From Fen-549 sp050011315 (lineage in GTDB: Bacteria > Actinomycetota > Thermoleophilia > Gaiellales > Gaiellaceae): 12,652 nucleotides of DNA. Below the pieces are notes generated by a model. That model worked only from the letters and a program-made list of their open reading frames with translations, had not been told where the DNA came from and made no database searches. The stretch is taken from the NCBI GenBank assembly GCA_050011315.1, contig JBEKJI010000041.1, positions 1 to 12,652 on the forward strand. Direction: 5' to 3'. Positions 1-7,717 of this stretch are shown here, piece after piece (position 1 is the first letter of the stretch; each line of letters opens with the position of its first letter). Made by a program: the position numbers and the translations under genes.

Positions 1-374
1 GTGGAGCTTGGCCCTTTGTGGCTTGCACGTCGCTTGAGACTTCTGTTTTTCGCTCATGCGGGAACCGTTCGCCGCCAAAGTGCGGGTCCCTGCTCATTCT
101 GAGGCGACTTCCAGACACCGGTTGGTGTCAAGTATCCACGAGTGCCGGAAGTGAGTATTTCTCCCCCCAGCTGTGTCCCCCCACTCGAGGAAGCATGCAG
201 TTAGGCGCGCCGGTTCGTTCTGCTGCTTGTGGATAACGACGTACGCTCTTTTCTCCAATAAAGCTTGGCACGATTTGGTGTCTGACACCGGGGGTAGACC
301 CCGTTAGTGAAGCTCCATCGCTTCGTGCCGTCGGCGAAAAGAAAGAGCGCGCGCCGACTGGGGATACGAGCGCT
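1..374. other. Intergenic region left of ileS, no supported gene
   Basis: I see no convincing gene here. Base composition is less GC-rich than the neighbouring genes, and the longest open frames (for example 94-288 on the minus strand) lack GC-ending codon bias and any recognisable domain. The stretch holds several small palindromes: GACACC-GGTT-GGTGTC at 114-129, the tight pair at 277-302 (listed separately), and a 7-bp inverted repeat GTCGGCG/CGCCGAC at 330-336 and 352-358. The last lies 17 nt beyond the ileS stop codon and could act as its terminator, although the 15-nt loop is long and no T-run follows. Confidence 0.6.
277..302. repeat. REP-like double palindrome
   Basis: Two adjacent palindromes are visible: GGTGTC-T-GACACC (277-289), followed directly by GGGGT-AG-ACCCC (291-302). 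Clustered palindromes of this look (GTGTCTGACACC, GGGGT..ACCCC) are typical of REP/MITE-like intergenic repeats in bacteria. Only one copy lies in the window, so repeat status is inferred from form. Alternatively they are part of a transcription end region for ileS, whose stop codon is about 70 nt away. Confidence 0.4.
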
Positions 375-3300
375 CTACCGCTCGACGCGCTCGAGCTTCG
401 GACCTGTGAGCGAGGCGTCGAAGTCGAGCTCGAGTGCGAGCGTCTCGGACTTTATCTGCTCGGCGTGGGGAGCGAGGTCGCGCTCCGACTCGGGCAGCGT
501 CAGGGCGATGCGATCGGTCAGCTCGAGGCCGATCTGCTTGCGCAGCGAGTTGATCTCGTGCACGAGGTCGAGCACGCGCGCCTCGAGCAGGAGCTCGTCG
601 TCGAGCTCGGTCGAGACGGCGACCGTGACTCCGCCCTCCTCGGCCAGCGACCAGCCGCCGCGGGCGAATTTCTCCACCAGCACTTCGTCGGGCTCGAGCT
701 CGTGCCCGAGCACGCGGAAGCGTCCGCCACCCAGCTGCTCGAACTCGCCTCGCTCGAGCGCGGCGCGAACCGCGGGCAGCTCCTTGCCGAGCTTGGGGCC
801 GAGCGAGCGCAGCTCGGGCTTGACCTTCAGCTCGACCGCCTCGACTTCGGCGAAGACGACCTCCTTGGCGCGCAGCTCTTCTGCGATCTCGTCCGCGTGA
901 CCCTCGGCGCGGGGCGCCCCCTGGACGACGATCCGGCGCACCGGCTGGCGCAGCTTCAGGTTCGCCTGCGAGCGGGCCGAGCGCGCAAGCTCGACTACGC
1001 GGCGCAGCTCCGACACATCCTCCAGCAGCTCCGAGTCGGGGGTCGGCGCCTCAGGCCAGCCGGCCAGGAAGACCGAGTCGGGCGTCTCGGGACAGACGTC
1101 GGCGACCAGGATCTTCCAGAGGTGGTCGGCGAGGAAGGGCAGTACCGGCGAGATGATCCCGACGCCCTGCACGAGCGCGAACCAGAGCGTGCGGAAGGCC
1201 GCCTCGTCGAAGGAGTAGAAGCGCCGGCGCGAGCGGCGGATGTACCAGTTCGAGAGATCGTCGACGAAGCTTTCGAAGGCGCGAATGACGCCGACCGTGA
1301 GCGAGGCCTCGAGCGCCTCGGTCGCCTCCTTGACGAGCGCATGAGTGCGCTCGACCAGCCAGCGGTCGAGCGGCTTCAGCTCGACTCCCTGCGGCCCGGC
1401 GACGAGATCCTCGAAGCTCGGCTTGAAGCCTTCAATGTTGGCGTAGGTGACCAGGAAGGAGGCCGAGTTCCAGAGCGTCAGAAGCTTTCGCTTGACCTCC
1501 TCGGCGGGGCCGAAACCGAAGCGGATGTTCTGAGTCGGCGGCTGAGCGCAGTAGAGCCAGCGCATCACGTCGGCGCCCATCCGCTCGAAGGCTTCGTCAG
1601 CGTCGATCGCGTTGCCGCGCGAGCCGTGCATCTCGTCGCCGTTCTCGTCCAGCAGCTTCTCGTAGGAGAGCACTTCTCGGTAGGGCGCGCGCCCGTCCAG
1701 CGCGACCGACATGAAGAGCAGCGAGTAGAACCAGAGCCGAATCTGCTCGCGCATCTCGCAGACCCAGTCGGCCGGGAACCACTTCTCCCAGTAAGCGTTA
1801 TCGGGCAGGTCGGCGGTCGATAGTCCCTTCGAGGCGCCGGTCGCATAGCCCTGCTCGATTCCCTCCGGGTTCTGCCAGCCGAGCGTCGAGAAGGGCACGA
1901 TGCCGGCGTCGAGCCAGACGTCGCCGACCTCGCTGACGCGCTTCAGATCGTCCCTGCCGCAGGCCGGGCAGCGAATCGAGACGGCGTCGACCCAGGGGCG
2001 GTGAAGCTCCTCCAGCTGCTCGATCCCTTCGGTCGCCAGCTCGGCCAGCTCGGCTTTCGAGCCGACCACCGTCACGTGCCCGCACTCGCAGGGGAAGAAG
2101 GGCAGCGGCAGGCCGAAGTAGCGGCGCCGCGAGATGTTCCAGTCGCCCATGTTGCGCAGCCAGTCGTCCATGCGCTTGCCGAAGTAGTCGGGCGTCCACT
2201 TGACGGTCGCGTTGGCGTCGAGCAACTGCTGGCGCAGGTCGTCCACGGCGATGAACCAGTCGTCGGTGATGCGAAAGACGAGCGGGGTCTCGCAGCGCCA
2301 GCAGTGCGGATAGCGGTGGTGGATCTCGCCCGCTTGCAGGAGCACCCCGCGCTTGTCGAGATCGGCGATGATCTCGTCCGCCGAGTCGTGCGCGCCCTTG
2401 CCTGCCAGCCAGCCGTACTCGGGCAGGATCTTCCCGTCCTCGTCGATGGGCGCGAGCACCGCCAGGCCTTCGCGCTTGCCGAGCTCGAAGTCCTCGCCGC
2501 CACAGCCGGGCGCGATGTGAACGATTCCGGTTCCCTCCTCGAGCGAGACTTCGTCCCAAGAAACGACCCGGTACTCGAGCCCGCTCGTAGCCGGTAGATC
2601 GGCGAACGGGCCTTGGTAGCGCCAGTCGATGAGCTGCGCTCCCAGGCTCTCGTCGACGACCTCTCCCGAAACCGGAACGTGATCCAGTACGGCTTTGGCA
2701 AGCCAGAGAGCTTCGTCGGCAGTCTGCACCTTGACGTACTCCGCAAATGGGTTGACCGCCGCAGCCACGTTCGCCGGCAGCGTCCAGGGAGTCGTAGTCC
2801 AGACCGCCAGCGCCTCGCCCGGCCGCTCGAGCAGCGGGAAGCGCACATAGAGCGAAGGATCGACCTTGTCGCGATAGGCGTCTCCGGTCGTCAGCTCGTG
2901 CGCGGAGATGGAGGTACCGCAGCGGGGACACCATTCGGTTGAGCGGTGGCCGAGGTAGAGCCAGCCGCGCTCGTGCAGCGTCTTCAGGAAGCACCAGATG
3001 TACTCGATGTTGGTGTCGGAGAAGGTGAAGTAGTCGGCGCCCCAGTCGAGCCACTGGCCGAGCCTCTTGGACTGGCGCGTGATCTCGCTCGTCGACCAGA
3101 CGACCTTGTCGCGGCAGTGGCGAGCGAACGCCTCCAGGCCGTACTCCTCGATCTCACGCTTGGAGTTGAGCCCCAGCTCCTGCTCCACCCCGACCTCGAT
3201 CCAGAGCCCCTGGCAGTCGTAGCCGTTCTGGTAGCGCTGGTCATAGCCCTGCAAGGCGCGGAAACGAACGAAGACGTCTTTGAGCGTGCGCCCCCACATG

Positions 3301-3482
3301 TGATGGACGCCCATCTTCTTGTTGGCCGTGATCGGCCCGTCGATGAAGCTCCAGTGCTTGCCGCCGCGGTTCTTCTCGCGCAGGCGCTCGAAGGTGCGCT
3401 CGCTCTCCCAGCGCGCGAGCACCTCCAGCTCGAGAGCGCTGTGATTCGGTTTGGCCGATAGCGGTGTGAAATTGCTCTCCAT
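375..3482 (-). CDS. ileS: Isoleucine--tRNA ligase
   Basis: Class I aminoacyl-tRNA synthetase of 1035 residues that charges tRNA-Ile with isoleucine in the cytosol. In order: N-terminal catalytic half with the HIGH-equivalent region at residues 53-69, here GVHH (58-61) rather than HIGH; CP1 editing domain with TTTPWTLPAN (229-238) and a GTGIVHIAPG segment that removes mischarged valine; Cys pairs of zinc-ribbon type (CPRCG near 185, HCWRCE, CECG, CPACG); the VGDVWLDAG segment; the KMSKS-equivalent EMHGS (617-621); then an anticodon-binding domain. Length and order fit the eukaryote-like IleS branch. Both signature motifs are altered: the first His of HIGH is Gly and the second Lys of KMSKS is Gly. 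The ATG at 3482 has no clear Shine-Dalgarno, and a candidate -10 box sits 12 nt upstream, so a nearly leaderless mRNA is possible. A short piece of a second ileS 5' end lies at 7975-8008. Confidence 0.96.
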   Translation of the reverse strand: MESNFTPLSAKPNHSALELEVLARWESERTFERLREKNRGGKHWSFIDGPITANKKMGVHHMWGRTLKDVFVRFRALQGYDQRYQNGYDCQGLWIEVGVEQELGLNSKREIEEYGLEAFARHCRDKVVWSTSEITRQSKRLGQWLDWGADYFTFSDTNIEYIWCFLKTLHERGWLYLGHRSTEWCPRCGTSISAHELTTGDAYRDKVDPSLYVRFPLLERPGEALAVWTTTPWTLPANVAAAVNPFAEYVKVQTADEALWLAKAVLDHVPVSGEVVDESLGAQLIDWRYQGPFADLPATSGLEYRVVSWDEVSLEEGTGIVHIAPGCGGEDFELGKREGLAVLAPIDEDGKILPEYGWLAGKGAHDSADEIIADLDKRGVLLQAGEIHHRYPHCWRCETPLVFRITDDWFIAVDDLRQQLLDANATVKWTPDYFGKRMDDWLRNMGDWNISRRRYFGLPLPFFPCECGHVTVVGSKAELAELATEGIEQLEELHRPWVDAVSIRCPACGRDDLKRVSEVGDVWLDAGIVPFSTLGWQNPEGIEQGYATGASKGLSTADLPDNAYWEKWFPADWVCEMREQIRLWFYSLLFMSVALDGRAPYREVLSYEKLLDENGDEMHGSRGNAIDADEAFERMGADVMRWLYCAQPPTQNIRFGFGPAEEVKRKLLTLWNSASFLVTYANIEGFKPSFEDLVAGPQGVELKPLDRWLVERTHALVKEATEALEASLTVGVIRAFESFVDDLSNWYIRRSRRRFYSFDEAAFRTLWFALVQGVGIISPVLPFLADHLWKILVADVCPETPDSVFLAGWPEAPTPDSELLEDVSELRRVVELARSARSQANLKLRQPVRRIVVQGAPRAEGHADEIAEELRAKEVVFAEVEAVELKVKPELRSLGPKLGKELPAVRAALERGEFEQLGGGRFRVLGHELEPDEVLVEKFARGGWSLAEEGGVTVAVSTELDDELLLEARVLDLVHEINSLRKQIGLELTDRIALTLPESERDLAPHAEQIKSETLALELDFDASLTGPKLERVER

Positions 3483-3494
3483 GGGGCGAGCGAG

Positions 3495-3500
3495 ATTCTA
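3495..3500 (-). promoter_or_regulatory. Candidate -10 box for ileS
   Basis: TAGAAT read on the minus strand, 12 nt before the ileS ATG. The start has no Shine-Dalgarno, so a very short leader is plausible. The duplicated junction upstream of trx retains the same spot as TAGAAC (8022-8027), inside a block otherwise conserved around the decayed ileS start. No good -35 box is visible. Confidence 0.25.
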
Positions 3501-3536
3501 GTGACACATCAGTTGATGCCTCTGGACGAGCGGGCC

Positions 3537-3703
3537 CTCAAGCTGGTCGAGTGAACATCGACGAGGAGCTTGGGTTGGTACGGCGCTTCGGTATCTCTTC
3601 GATCCCGACGATCTTGCTCTTCCGGGACGGCCTGGCGTAGAAGACGGCGATCGGGGCGCACCCGAAGGGTTCCCTCGAGTGCCTGCTCGGGTCCAACGAA
3701 TAG
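3537..3703 (+). pseudogene. Truncated thioredoxin relic
   Basis: The C-terminal half of a thioredoxin gene, aligning along its whole length with the intact trx at 8258-8425 (trx residues 51-105). Decay is clear. The N-terminal half with the WCGPC active site is missing, one base is lost at about 3550 (frameshift just before GTG AAC ATC GAC), and an in-frame TAG at 3638-3640 replaces the Asp codon of the intact copy. Preserved segments include VNIDEE, RRF, ISSIPTI, LLFR and GAHPKGSLE, ending at TAG 3701-3703. Many differences are at third codon positions, suggesting both copies were functional for some time before this one decayed. It lies just beyond the ileS start, in the same divergent arrangement as the other copy. 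An imperfect hairpin at 3726-3746 may be its old terminator. Confidence 0.9.
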
Positions 3704-3824
3704 CGTCAGCCGTTCGACTCTCGACGCCTGGCGCTAAGCGCCCGGCTTGGGCACTTCAGCGATCGTGCTCCGCAACGAGAGCGTAGAGCTTTAGCTGACC
3801 TCTAGCAATCCATGCCGAAAGACC

Positions 3825-3853
3825 GAGGGGACGCGATCAGATCGCGTCCCCTC
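3825..3853 (-). terminator. Terminator of the collagen-like gene
   Basis: Perfect 13-bp inverted repeat, GAGGGGACGCGAT / ATCGCGTCCCCTC, with a 3-nt loop, starting 20 nt past the stop codon of the minus-strand gene at 3873-4382. On the minus strand it is followed by GGTCTTTC, only a weak T-run. This is typical of a GC-rich genome. Confidence 0.75.
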
Positions 3854-3872
3854 CCGGGCGAACTCGCGTCCT

Positions 3873-4382
3873 CTAGGGACTCACGCAGACGGCATAGGCG
3901 GTGAAGTACTCCGGGTTCGCGCTGTTGTTCGTCATCCGCACCTGCCATTCCGTGGCAGGCGGGCCGCCGTGCGGCCTCGATATGTCGGGCACGACTTTCG
4001 GGTACGTTCCGAAACCGCCCCCGATCAACCGCTCTCCCGCGTCGCAGGGGACAGCCAAAACTCCGTCACTCCCCACGGCAATATTGGCAGAATTGGCGGA
4101 GTGCACGACGATGTTGGTCGCGGCGTTGGCCCCGGCGGCCCCGGCGGCGCCCGTGTCTCCCTTCGCTCCCTTCGGTAACTGACCCGAGGCGAAGTCGACG
4201 GCCATGAGCGAGCCGTTCTTGACCTTGCTCGAGACAACGGCGTTGTTCTTCAACTGCTTAGTACCGACGCTGTTTTTCGGCAGCGCGTTGACGACAGCGA
4301 CACTCGCGCCGCTCAGCGCGACGAAGAGCGCGATTGAGGCGACGACCATCGCCGGGGACGGCCTTCGGAGTGGTTTGTACAT
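3873..4382 (-). CDS. Secreted or anchored collagen-like protein
   Basis: Protein of 169 residues of unknown function. A basic N-terminus (RR at 6-7) precedes a hydrophobic stretch at about 11-33 that looks like an uncleaved signal or membrane anchor. It continues with an NSVGTKQLKNNAV / SSKVKNGSL segment (38-59), then a short collagen-like Gly-X-Y run, GAKGDTGAAGAAGAN (72-86), and a roughly 80-residue C-terminal domain with GERLIGGGF and two cysteines (113 and 166) that could form a disulphide. I associate this layout with abundant lineage-specific surface proteins in Thermoleophilia; that link is from memory. The start is well supported: AAGGAG lies 11 nt before the ATG. It is last in a run of three minus-strand genes but is separated from DUF4242 by 162 bp and has its own ribosome site and terminator, so it is probably transcribed separately. 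Confidence 0.8.
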   Translation of the reverse strand: MYKPLRRPSPAMVVASIALFVALSGASVAVVNALPKNSVGTKQLKNNAVVSSKVKNGSLMAVDFASGQLPKGAKGDTGAAGAAGANAATNIVVHSANSANIAVGSDGVLAVPCDAGERLIGGGFGTYPKVVPDISRPHGGPPATEWQVRMTNNSANPEYFTAYAVCVSP

Positions 4383-4480
4383 TGATCTCTTATCTCCTTC
4401 GATCGATGGAACGCGAAGTCAATGCCTGCCGCAATCGGCAGCATACTTTCCACGAGGCTAGAGCCGTGCGCGCAGTCCGT

Positions 4481-4528
4481 GAAGCCGGAAAACCCCAGAG
4501 TCAAGCGCCCACGACCCCATAGTTTGAA
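4481..4528. repeat. Direct repeat, copy 1 (flanks DUF4242 gene)
   Basis: Shares the exact 19-mer GAAGCCGGAAAACCCCAGA (4481-4499) with 4878-4896, and the similarity continues to the shared CGACCCCAT and TTTG at its right end. Start-to-start distance is 397 bp, and the DUF4242 gene lies between the copies. In this copy the sequence is intergenic, between the DUF4242 stop and the collagen-like gene. Confidence 0.8.
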
Positions 4529-4544
4529 ACGATTGCCGCTAGCC

Positions 4545-4844
4545 TCAGGTCCCGGGCCTGGAGCCGTCTTCCAGCCTCGGCTCCAGGGTCACGCTGATCC
4601 GCTCGGCCTCGAGGCCGGCCTCGCGCAGCGCCTGCTCGACCGCACCGGCATCCGGCGCCTCGAAGAGGTGCAGGCAGATCTCCTCCTCGGGCACGAACAC
4701 GGACTGCAGATGACGGACAGGCGTGCCTGAAGCAGCGAGCGCGACCGCGGCCTCACGGATTCGCTTCGCGTCTGCTTCGAGCTCCCGACGGGGTGTGTAG
4801 AGCTCGGCGAGGTACCGAGTCAGGGAAGCTTCGTTCGCGGCCAC
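4545..4844 (-). CDS. DUF4242-like protein
   Basis: Small cytosolic protein of 99 residues with a ferredoxin-like alpha/beta pattern resembling the DUF4242 (SCO4226-type) family. TRYLAELYTPRRELE (residues 9-23) forms the first strand and loop, VRHLQSVFVPEEEICLHLF the central strands, and DAGAVEQALREAGL a helix followed by the last strand. One family member has been described as nickel-binding, but nothing here proves a metal site. The GTG start at 4844 has only a weak AGG 9 nt upstream; no better start lies nearby. It follows the LAL regulator on the same strand with a 53-bp gap, so co-transcription is likely. It is bracketed by the 46-48 bp direct repeat (4481 and 4878). Function is unknown to me. 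Confidence 0.75.
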   Translation of the reverse strand: MAANEASLTRYLAELYTPRRELEADAKRIREAAVALAASGTPVRHLQSVFVPEEEICLHLFEAPDAGAVEQALREAGLEAERISVTLEPRLEDGSRPGT

Positions 4845-4877
4845 GAGTCCGAGCCTAGAGCGTAATCGGCGACGTAG

Positions 4878-4923
4878 GAAGCCGGAAAACCCCAGACTTA
4901 GTCGCTCTCGACCCCATTCTTTG
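4878..4923. repeat. Direct repeat, copy 2 (overlaps LAL gene 3' end)
   Basis: Partner of 4481-4528. This copy spans the stop codon (4898-4900) and last codons of the LAL regulator, so the final residues (NGVESD) are encoded inside the repeat. Copy 1 may therefore be a remnant of the 3' end of a similar gene, or both may be insertion or recombination junctions. Confidence 0.8.
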
Positions 4924-7690
4924 GCGACCGTTCGAAGCCGTTATCGGCAAGCTCGGGGCGCACGCACGCGAGTTGCGAGCGTGAAGAAATGCCGAGCTTG
5001 CCGTAGACGCGCGTCAGGGTTGCCTCCACCGCGCTCACGGTGACGAAGAGGCGCTCGGCCACCTGCTTGTTCGAGAGGCCGGCCGCGACCAGACGAGCGA
5101 CTCGATCCTCCGTCTCCGTCAGCTCTCCACCCCCGGCCGGCGCGCGGCCGCCGACGTGCCCCAGCTCGGCCTTGGCGACGCCCGCGTAGTGACGGGCGCC
5201 CATTTGCTCGAGCTCGACGAGCGCCTCGCCGATAACCGCGCGCGCGGCCCGCCGCTGCTTTCGGCGGCGCAGGACACGGCCGTAGACCAACAGCGTGCGT
5301 GCGCGCTCGAAGCGGAGCGGCAGCTTCTCGTGCTGCACGAGCGCCAGCTCGAGTGCCGCCTGGGCGCCGTCGAGATCCCCGCGCGCCTCGCCCACAAGCC
5401 CCTCGCCCCGCTCGGCCCAGGCGAGGAAGCGAGGCAGTCTCAGCTCCGCGCCGCTACGTCGTAGCGCCTCCACGCGGCGGAGCGCACGCTCTTCCTCGCC
5501 TGCCAGGACGAGCGTCTCGATCTCGTCTCCCTGGTGGTATGACCACAGCGACTCTCGTCCATCCGGAAAGGCGGCCGAGATGGCCGCTGCCTCCGCGAGG
5601 GCGGCGTGCGTGTCGCCTCGACACAGCTCGACGAAGAGCAGTGAGCCGCGGAGCAGCGTCGTCCAGACAACGTCGCCCATCTCGGCGAGGACCGGCAGCG
5701 CCTCTTCTGCCAGTGTTCGGGCCCGATCGAGGTCTCCCTCGTGGGCCGCGATACCCGTAAGCAGCGTGGCGACGCACGCGCAACCGTGCCGGTAGTCCAG
5801 GATCTCGGCCAGCTCGCGCGCCTCCTCCGCGAGCGCGCGCGCCCGCTCCCAGCGAGCGGCATAAAGCTCGACGTTTGCGAGCGTGCCTACGATCTGGCAG
5901 AGGGCGGCCTCGTCGCCCCGCTCGGTCGCCCGCTGGAGCTGTGCCTCGAGTAGCTCTCTCGCCGTGTCGAGGTCGTCCTGCCAGAGTGCGGCCGTTGCCC
6001 GCCAGTACTGCGCCGTCATATTGTGAGCGCACATGGGAAACGCGCCGAGCTCGGCCTCGATGCGGAGTGCCTCGCCGAGCTGCTCCTGCCCATCCAGGCG
6101 CGAGCTCAGCAGCTTGCTCGTGCAGACGCTCGTCAGTGCGGCCGCGAGCAGATCGCGTGTGCCGAGACGCCGTGCGAGCGCACAGGCAGCCTCGCTTGTC
6201 TCGAGGGCATCGCCCCACTTGCCCGTGAACCCCGCCTGCGCGGCGAGAGCTACTCGCGCGCGCACGCCCACCTCGGTCTCACCCGCTTCCTCCGTCGCCT
6301 GCAGGCAGAGCTCGCTCGGCCGAGGTTGCATGCCGCCCCCGACGACGAGGATCGTGGCGCGTTCCGGGCCGGCGGGAAGGCGAACGAGCGCCTCGCTCAT
6401 GAGCTCCGCCACCCGTCCCATGGGTCCAGCCTCGCTATAGGCCGCCGCCGCCGCCGCGGTGAGCCTCGCCCAGCGCTCGAGATCGTCCTCCGGAGTCATC
6501 TCGCGGGCCTGCTCGAGCAGCTCGGCCGCCGCCGCGGGCGCGCCACGCGCCTGCGCTCTCGCCGCGGCCTCCTCGAGCAGCGCGGCCACTTCGGGATCGG
6601 GAGATACCGTCGCCAGCGCGAGCTGCCGTGCCCGCTGCTCGAGACCCTCGACGACGCCGGCGAGCGCGCGATGCACCTCGCGTCGCCGCTCGGGGTCGGC
6701 CGCGCTCCAGAGCGCGGATGCGACCAATGGATGCGAGAAGCGTAGGCGCCCAGACGTCTGCTCCAGCACGCCCGCCTCGATTGCCCGCTCGAGCTCGGCG
6801 CGCACGCCCGCGCCTGCGAGCGCCCGCAGGCTCGGACGGGGGAGCGCCGCCACGTAGAGGAGCGCGTCGCGTGTCGCCTCCGGCAGAGACAGCAGCCGTT
6901 CTTGGACCAGCGCAGGCAGATCCTGGCCTTCGAGGGCAATACCCGCCTCTCCCCACTCGAAACCGGCGCGGCCGAGCTCGAGCGCATGGAAGGGATTGCC
7001 GCGCGTCGTCTCGTACAGCCGGTGCGCCTGGACACGCGAGAGGTTCAGGCCGAGTCGCCGATGCAGGAGGCGCCGCAGCGCCCCCTCGCTCAGCGGACCG
7101 AGGGCGAGCCGGCTCAGCGGCGCCTGGCCAAGCGACTGGGTGAGCTCGAACGGCAGCGGCGCTCCGAGCTCGGAGCGGGACGATGCCAGCAGGCGGACGT
7201 TCGCCCTCCCCAGACGACGAAGCGCATAGACAAGAACCGCGCCGCTTGCCCTGTCGAGCCACTGCAGGTCATCGATCGCAAGCACGAGCGGACTGTCCTC
7301 GGCGAGCAGGCGCAGCAGGTTGAGAAACGCTACGGCGAGCAAACGTCCATCGATCTCGCGTGGCTCGGCACCCTCTTCCCCGAGAACGACCGCAAGGGCA
7401 TGCCGCTGAGGCTCGGCAAGACGTTCGAGTGCCCGTCCCGGCGCGTCGCTCAGCAGATCTACCAGCCCCGTGAGCGAGAGCGTCGCCTCGACACTGGCCG
7501 GTCGCGTCTGCAAGATCTCGCAGTCGCGCTCGCGCGCCATCTCGACGCCCGCCTGCCAGAGGGTCGTCTTGCCGATCCCGGCCTCGCCCTCGAGCACGAG
7601 CGCACGAACGTTCTCGTCGTCCAGGTAGCGACGAATCGCGGCGAGCTCCTCGTCGCGCCCGATGACCTCGGCGACTTCCACCCTCGTCAT
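4898..7690 (-). CDS. LAL-family LuxR transcriptional regulator
   Basis: Large ATP-binding LuxR regulator (LAL/MalT-like) of 930 residues. It opens with IGRDEELAAI, then Walker A GEAGIGKT (35-42) and Walker B LVLAIDDLQWLD (135-146), characteristic of the STAND/AAA-16 ATPase domain. A long Ala/Leu/Glu-rich helical middle (about 350-850) looks like TPR-type sensor repeats. The C-terminus carries a LuxR HTH at 857-906 (LTETEDRVARLVAAGLSNKQ, then AERLFVTVSAVE and YGKLGISSR). Such proteins are ATP-dependent activators responding to a ligand or partner; the ligand here is unknown. The ATG at 7690 has GAGG 7 nt upstream. The DUF4242 gene follows 53 bp downstream and may be a target or partner. The last codons overlap a direct repeat. 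Neighbouring relics show that the upstream DNA has been rearranged. Confidence 0.92.
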   Translation of the reverse strand: MTRVEVAEVIGRDEELAAIRRYLDDENVRALVLEGEAGIGKTTLWQAGVEMARERDCEILQTRPASVEATLSLTGLVDLLSDAPGRALERLAEPQRHALAVVLGEEGAEPREIDGRLLAVAFLNLLRLLAEDSPLVLAIDDLQWLDRASGAVLVYALRRLGRANVRLLASSRSELGAPLPFELTQSLGQAPLSRLALGPLSEGALRRLLHRRLGLNLSRVQAHRLYETTRGNPFHALELGRAGFEWGEAGIALEGQDLPALVQERLLSLPEATRDALLYVAALPRPSLRALAGAGVRAELERAIEAGVLEQTSGRLRFSHPLVASALWSAADPERRREVHRALAGVVEGLEQRARQLALATVSPDPEVAALLEEAAARAQARGAPAAAAELLEQAREMTPEDDLERWARLTAAAAAAYSEAGPMGRVAELMSEALVRLPAGPERATILVVGGGMQPRPSELCLQATEEAGETEVGVRARVALAAQAGFTGKWGDALETSEAACALARRLGTRDLLAAALTSVCTSKLLSSRLDGQEQLGEALRIEAELGAFPMCAHNMTAQYWRATAALWQDDLDTARELLEAQLQRATERGDEAALCQIVGTLANVELYAARWERARALAEEARELAEILDYRHGCACVATLLTGIAAHEGDLDRARTLAEEALPVLAEMGDVVWTTLLRGSLLFVELCRGDTHAALAEAAAISAAFPDGRESLWSYHQGDEIETLVLAGEEERALRRVEALRRSGAELRLPRFLAWAERGEGLVGEARGDLDGAQAALELALVQHEKLPLRFERARTLLVYGRVLRRRKQRRAARAVIGEALVELEQMGARHYAGVAKAELGHVGGRAPAGGGELTETEDRVARLVAAGLSNKQVAERLFVTVSAVEATLTRVYGKLGISSRSQLACVRPELADNGFERSPKNGVESD

Positions 7691-7717
7691 GCGTATGCCT
7701 CGGGGAGGTCGAGATGA

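Noticed and set aside
228..236. Perfect DnaA-box sequence (TTATCCACA on the minus strand)
   Set aside because: A single box without an AT-rich unwinding region, further boxes or origin genes is expected by chance and does not support a replication origin.
195..236. 13-codon plus-strand ORF with a weak GAGG upstream
   Set aside because: Weak and badly spaced ribosome site, no terminator or partner gene. It lacks the combined signals of the ORF at 8503-8529.
94..288. 64-codon minus-strand frame in the left intergenic region
   Set aside because: GTG start with no ribosome site, no GC-ending codon bias, no recognisable domain, and it overlaps the palindrome at 277-289.
465..1823. Long open frame (452 codons) antisense to ileS
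   Set aside because: It lies wholly inside ileS on the opposite strand, has no domain or ribosome site, and arises from the GC-rich codon pattern of ileS.
3710..3735. GTTCGACTC resembling a tRNA T-loop
   Set aside because: The flanking 5-nt arms do not pair and no acceptor, D or anticodon stems can be built around it.
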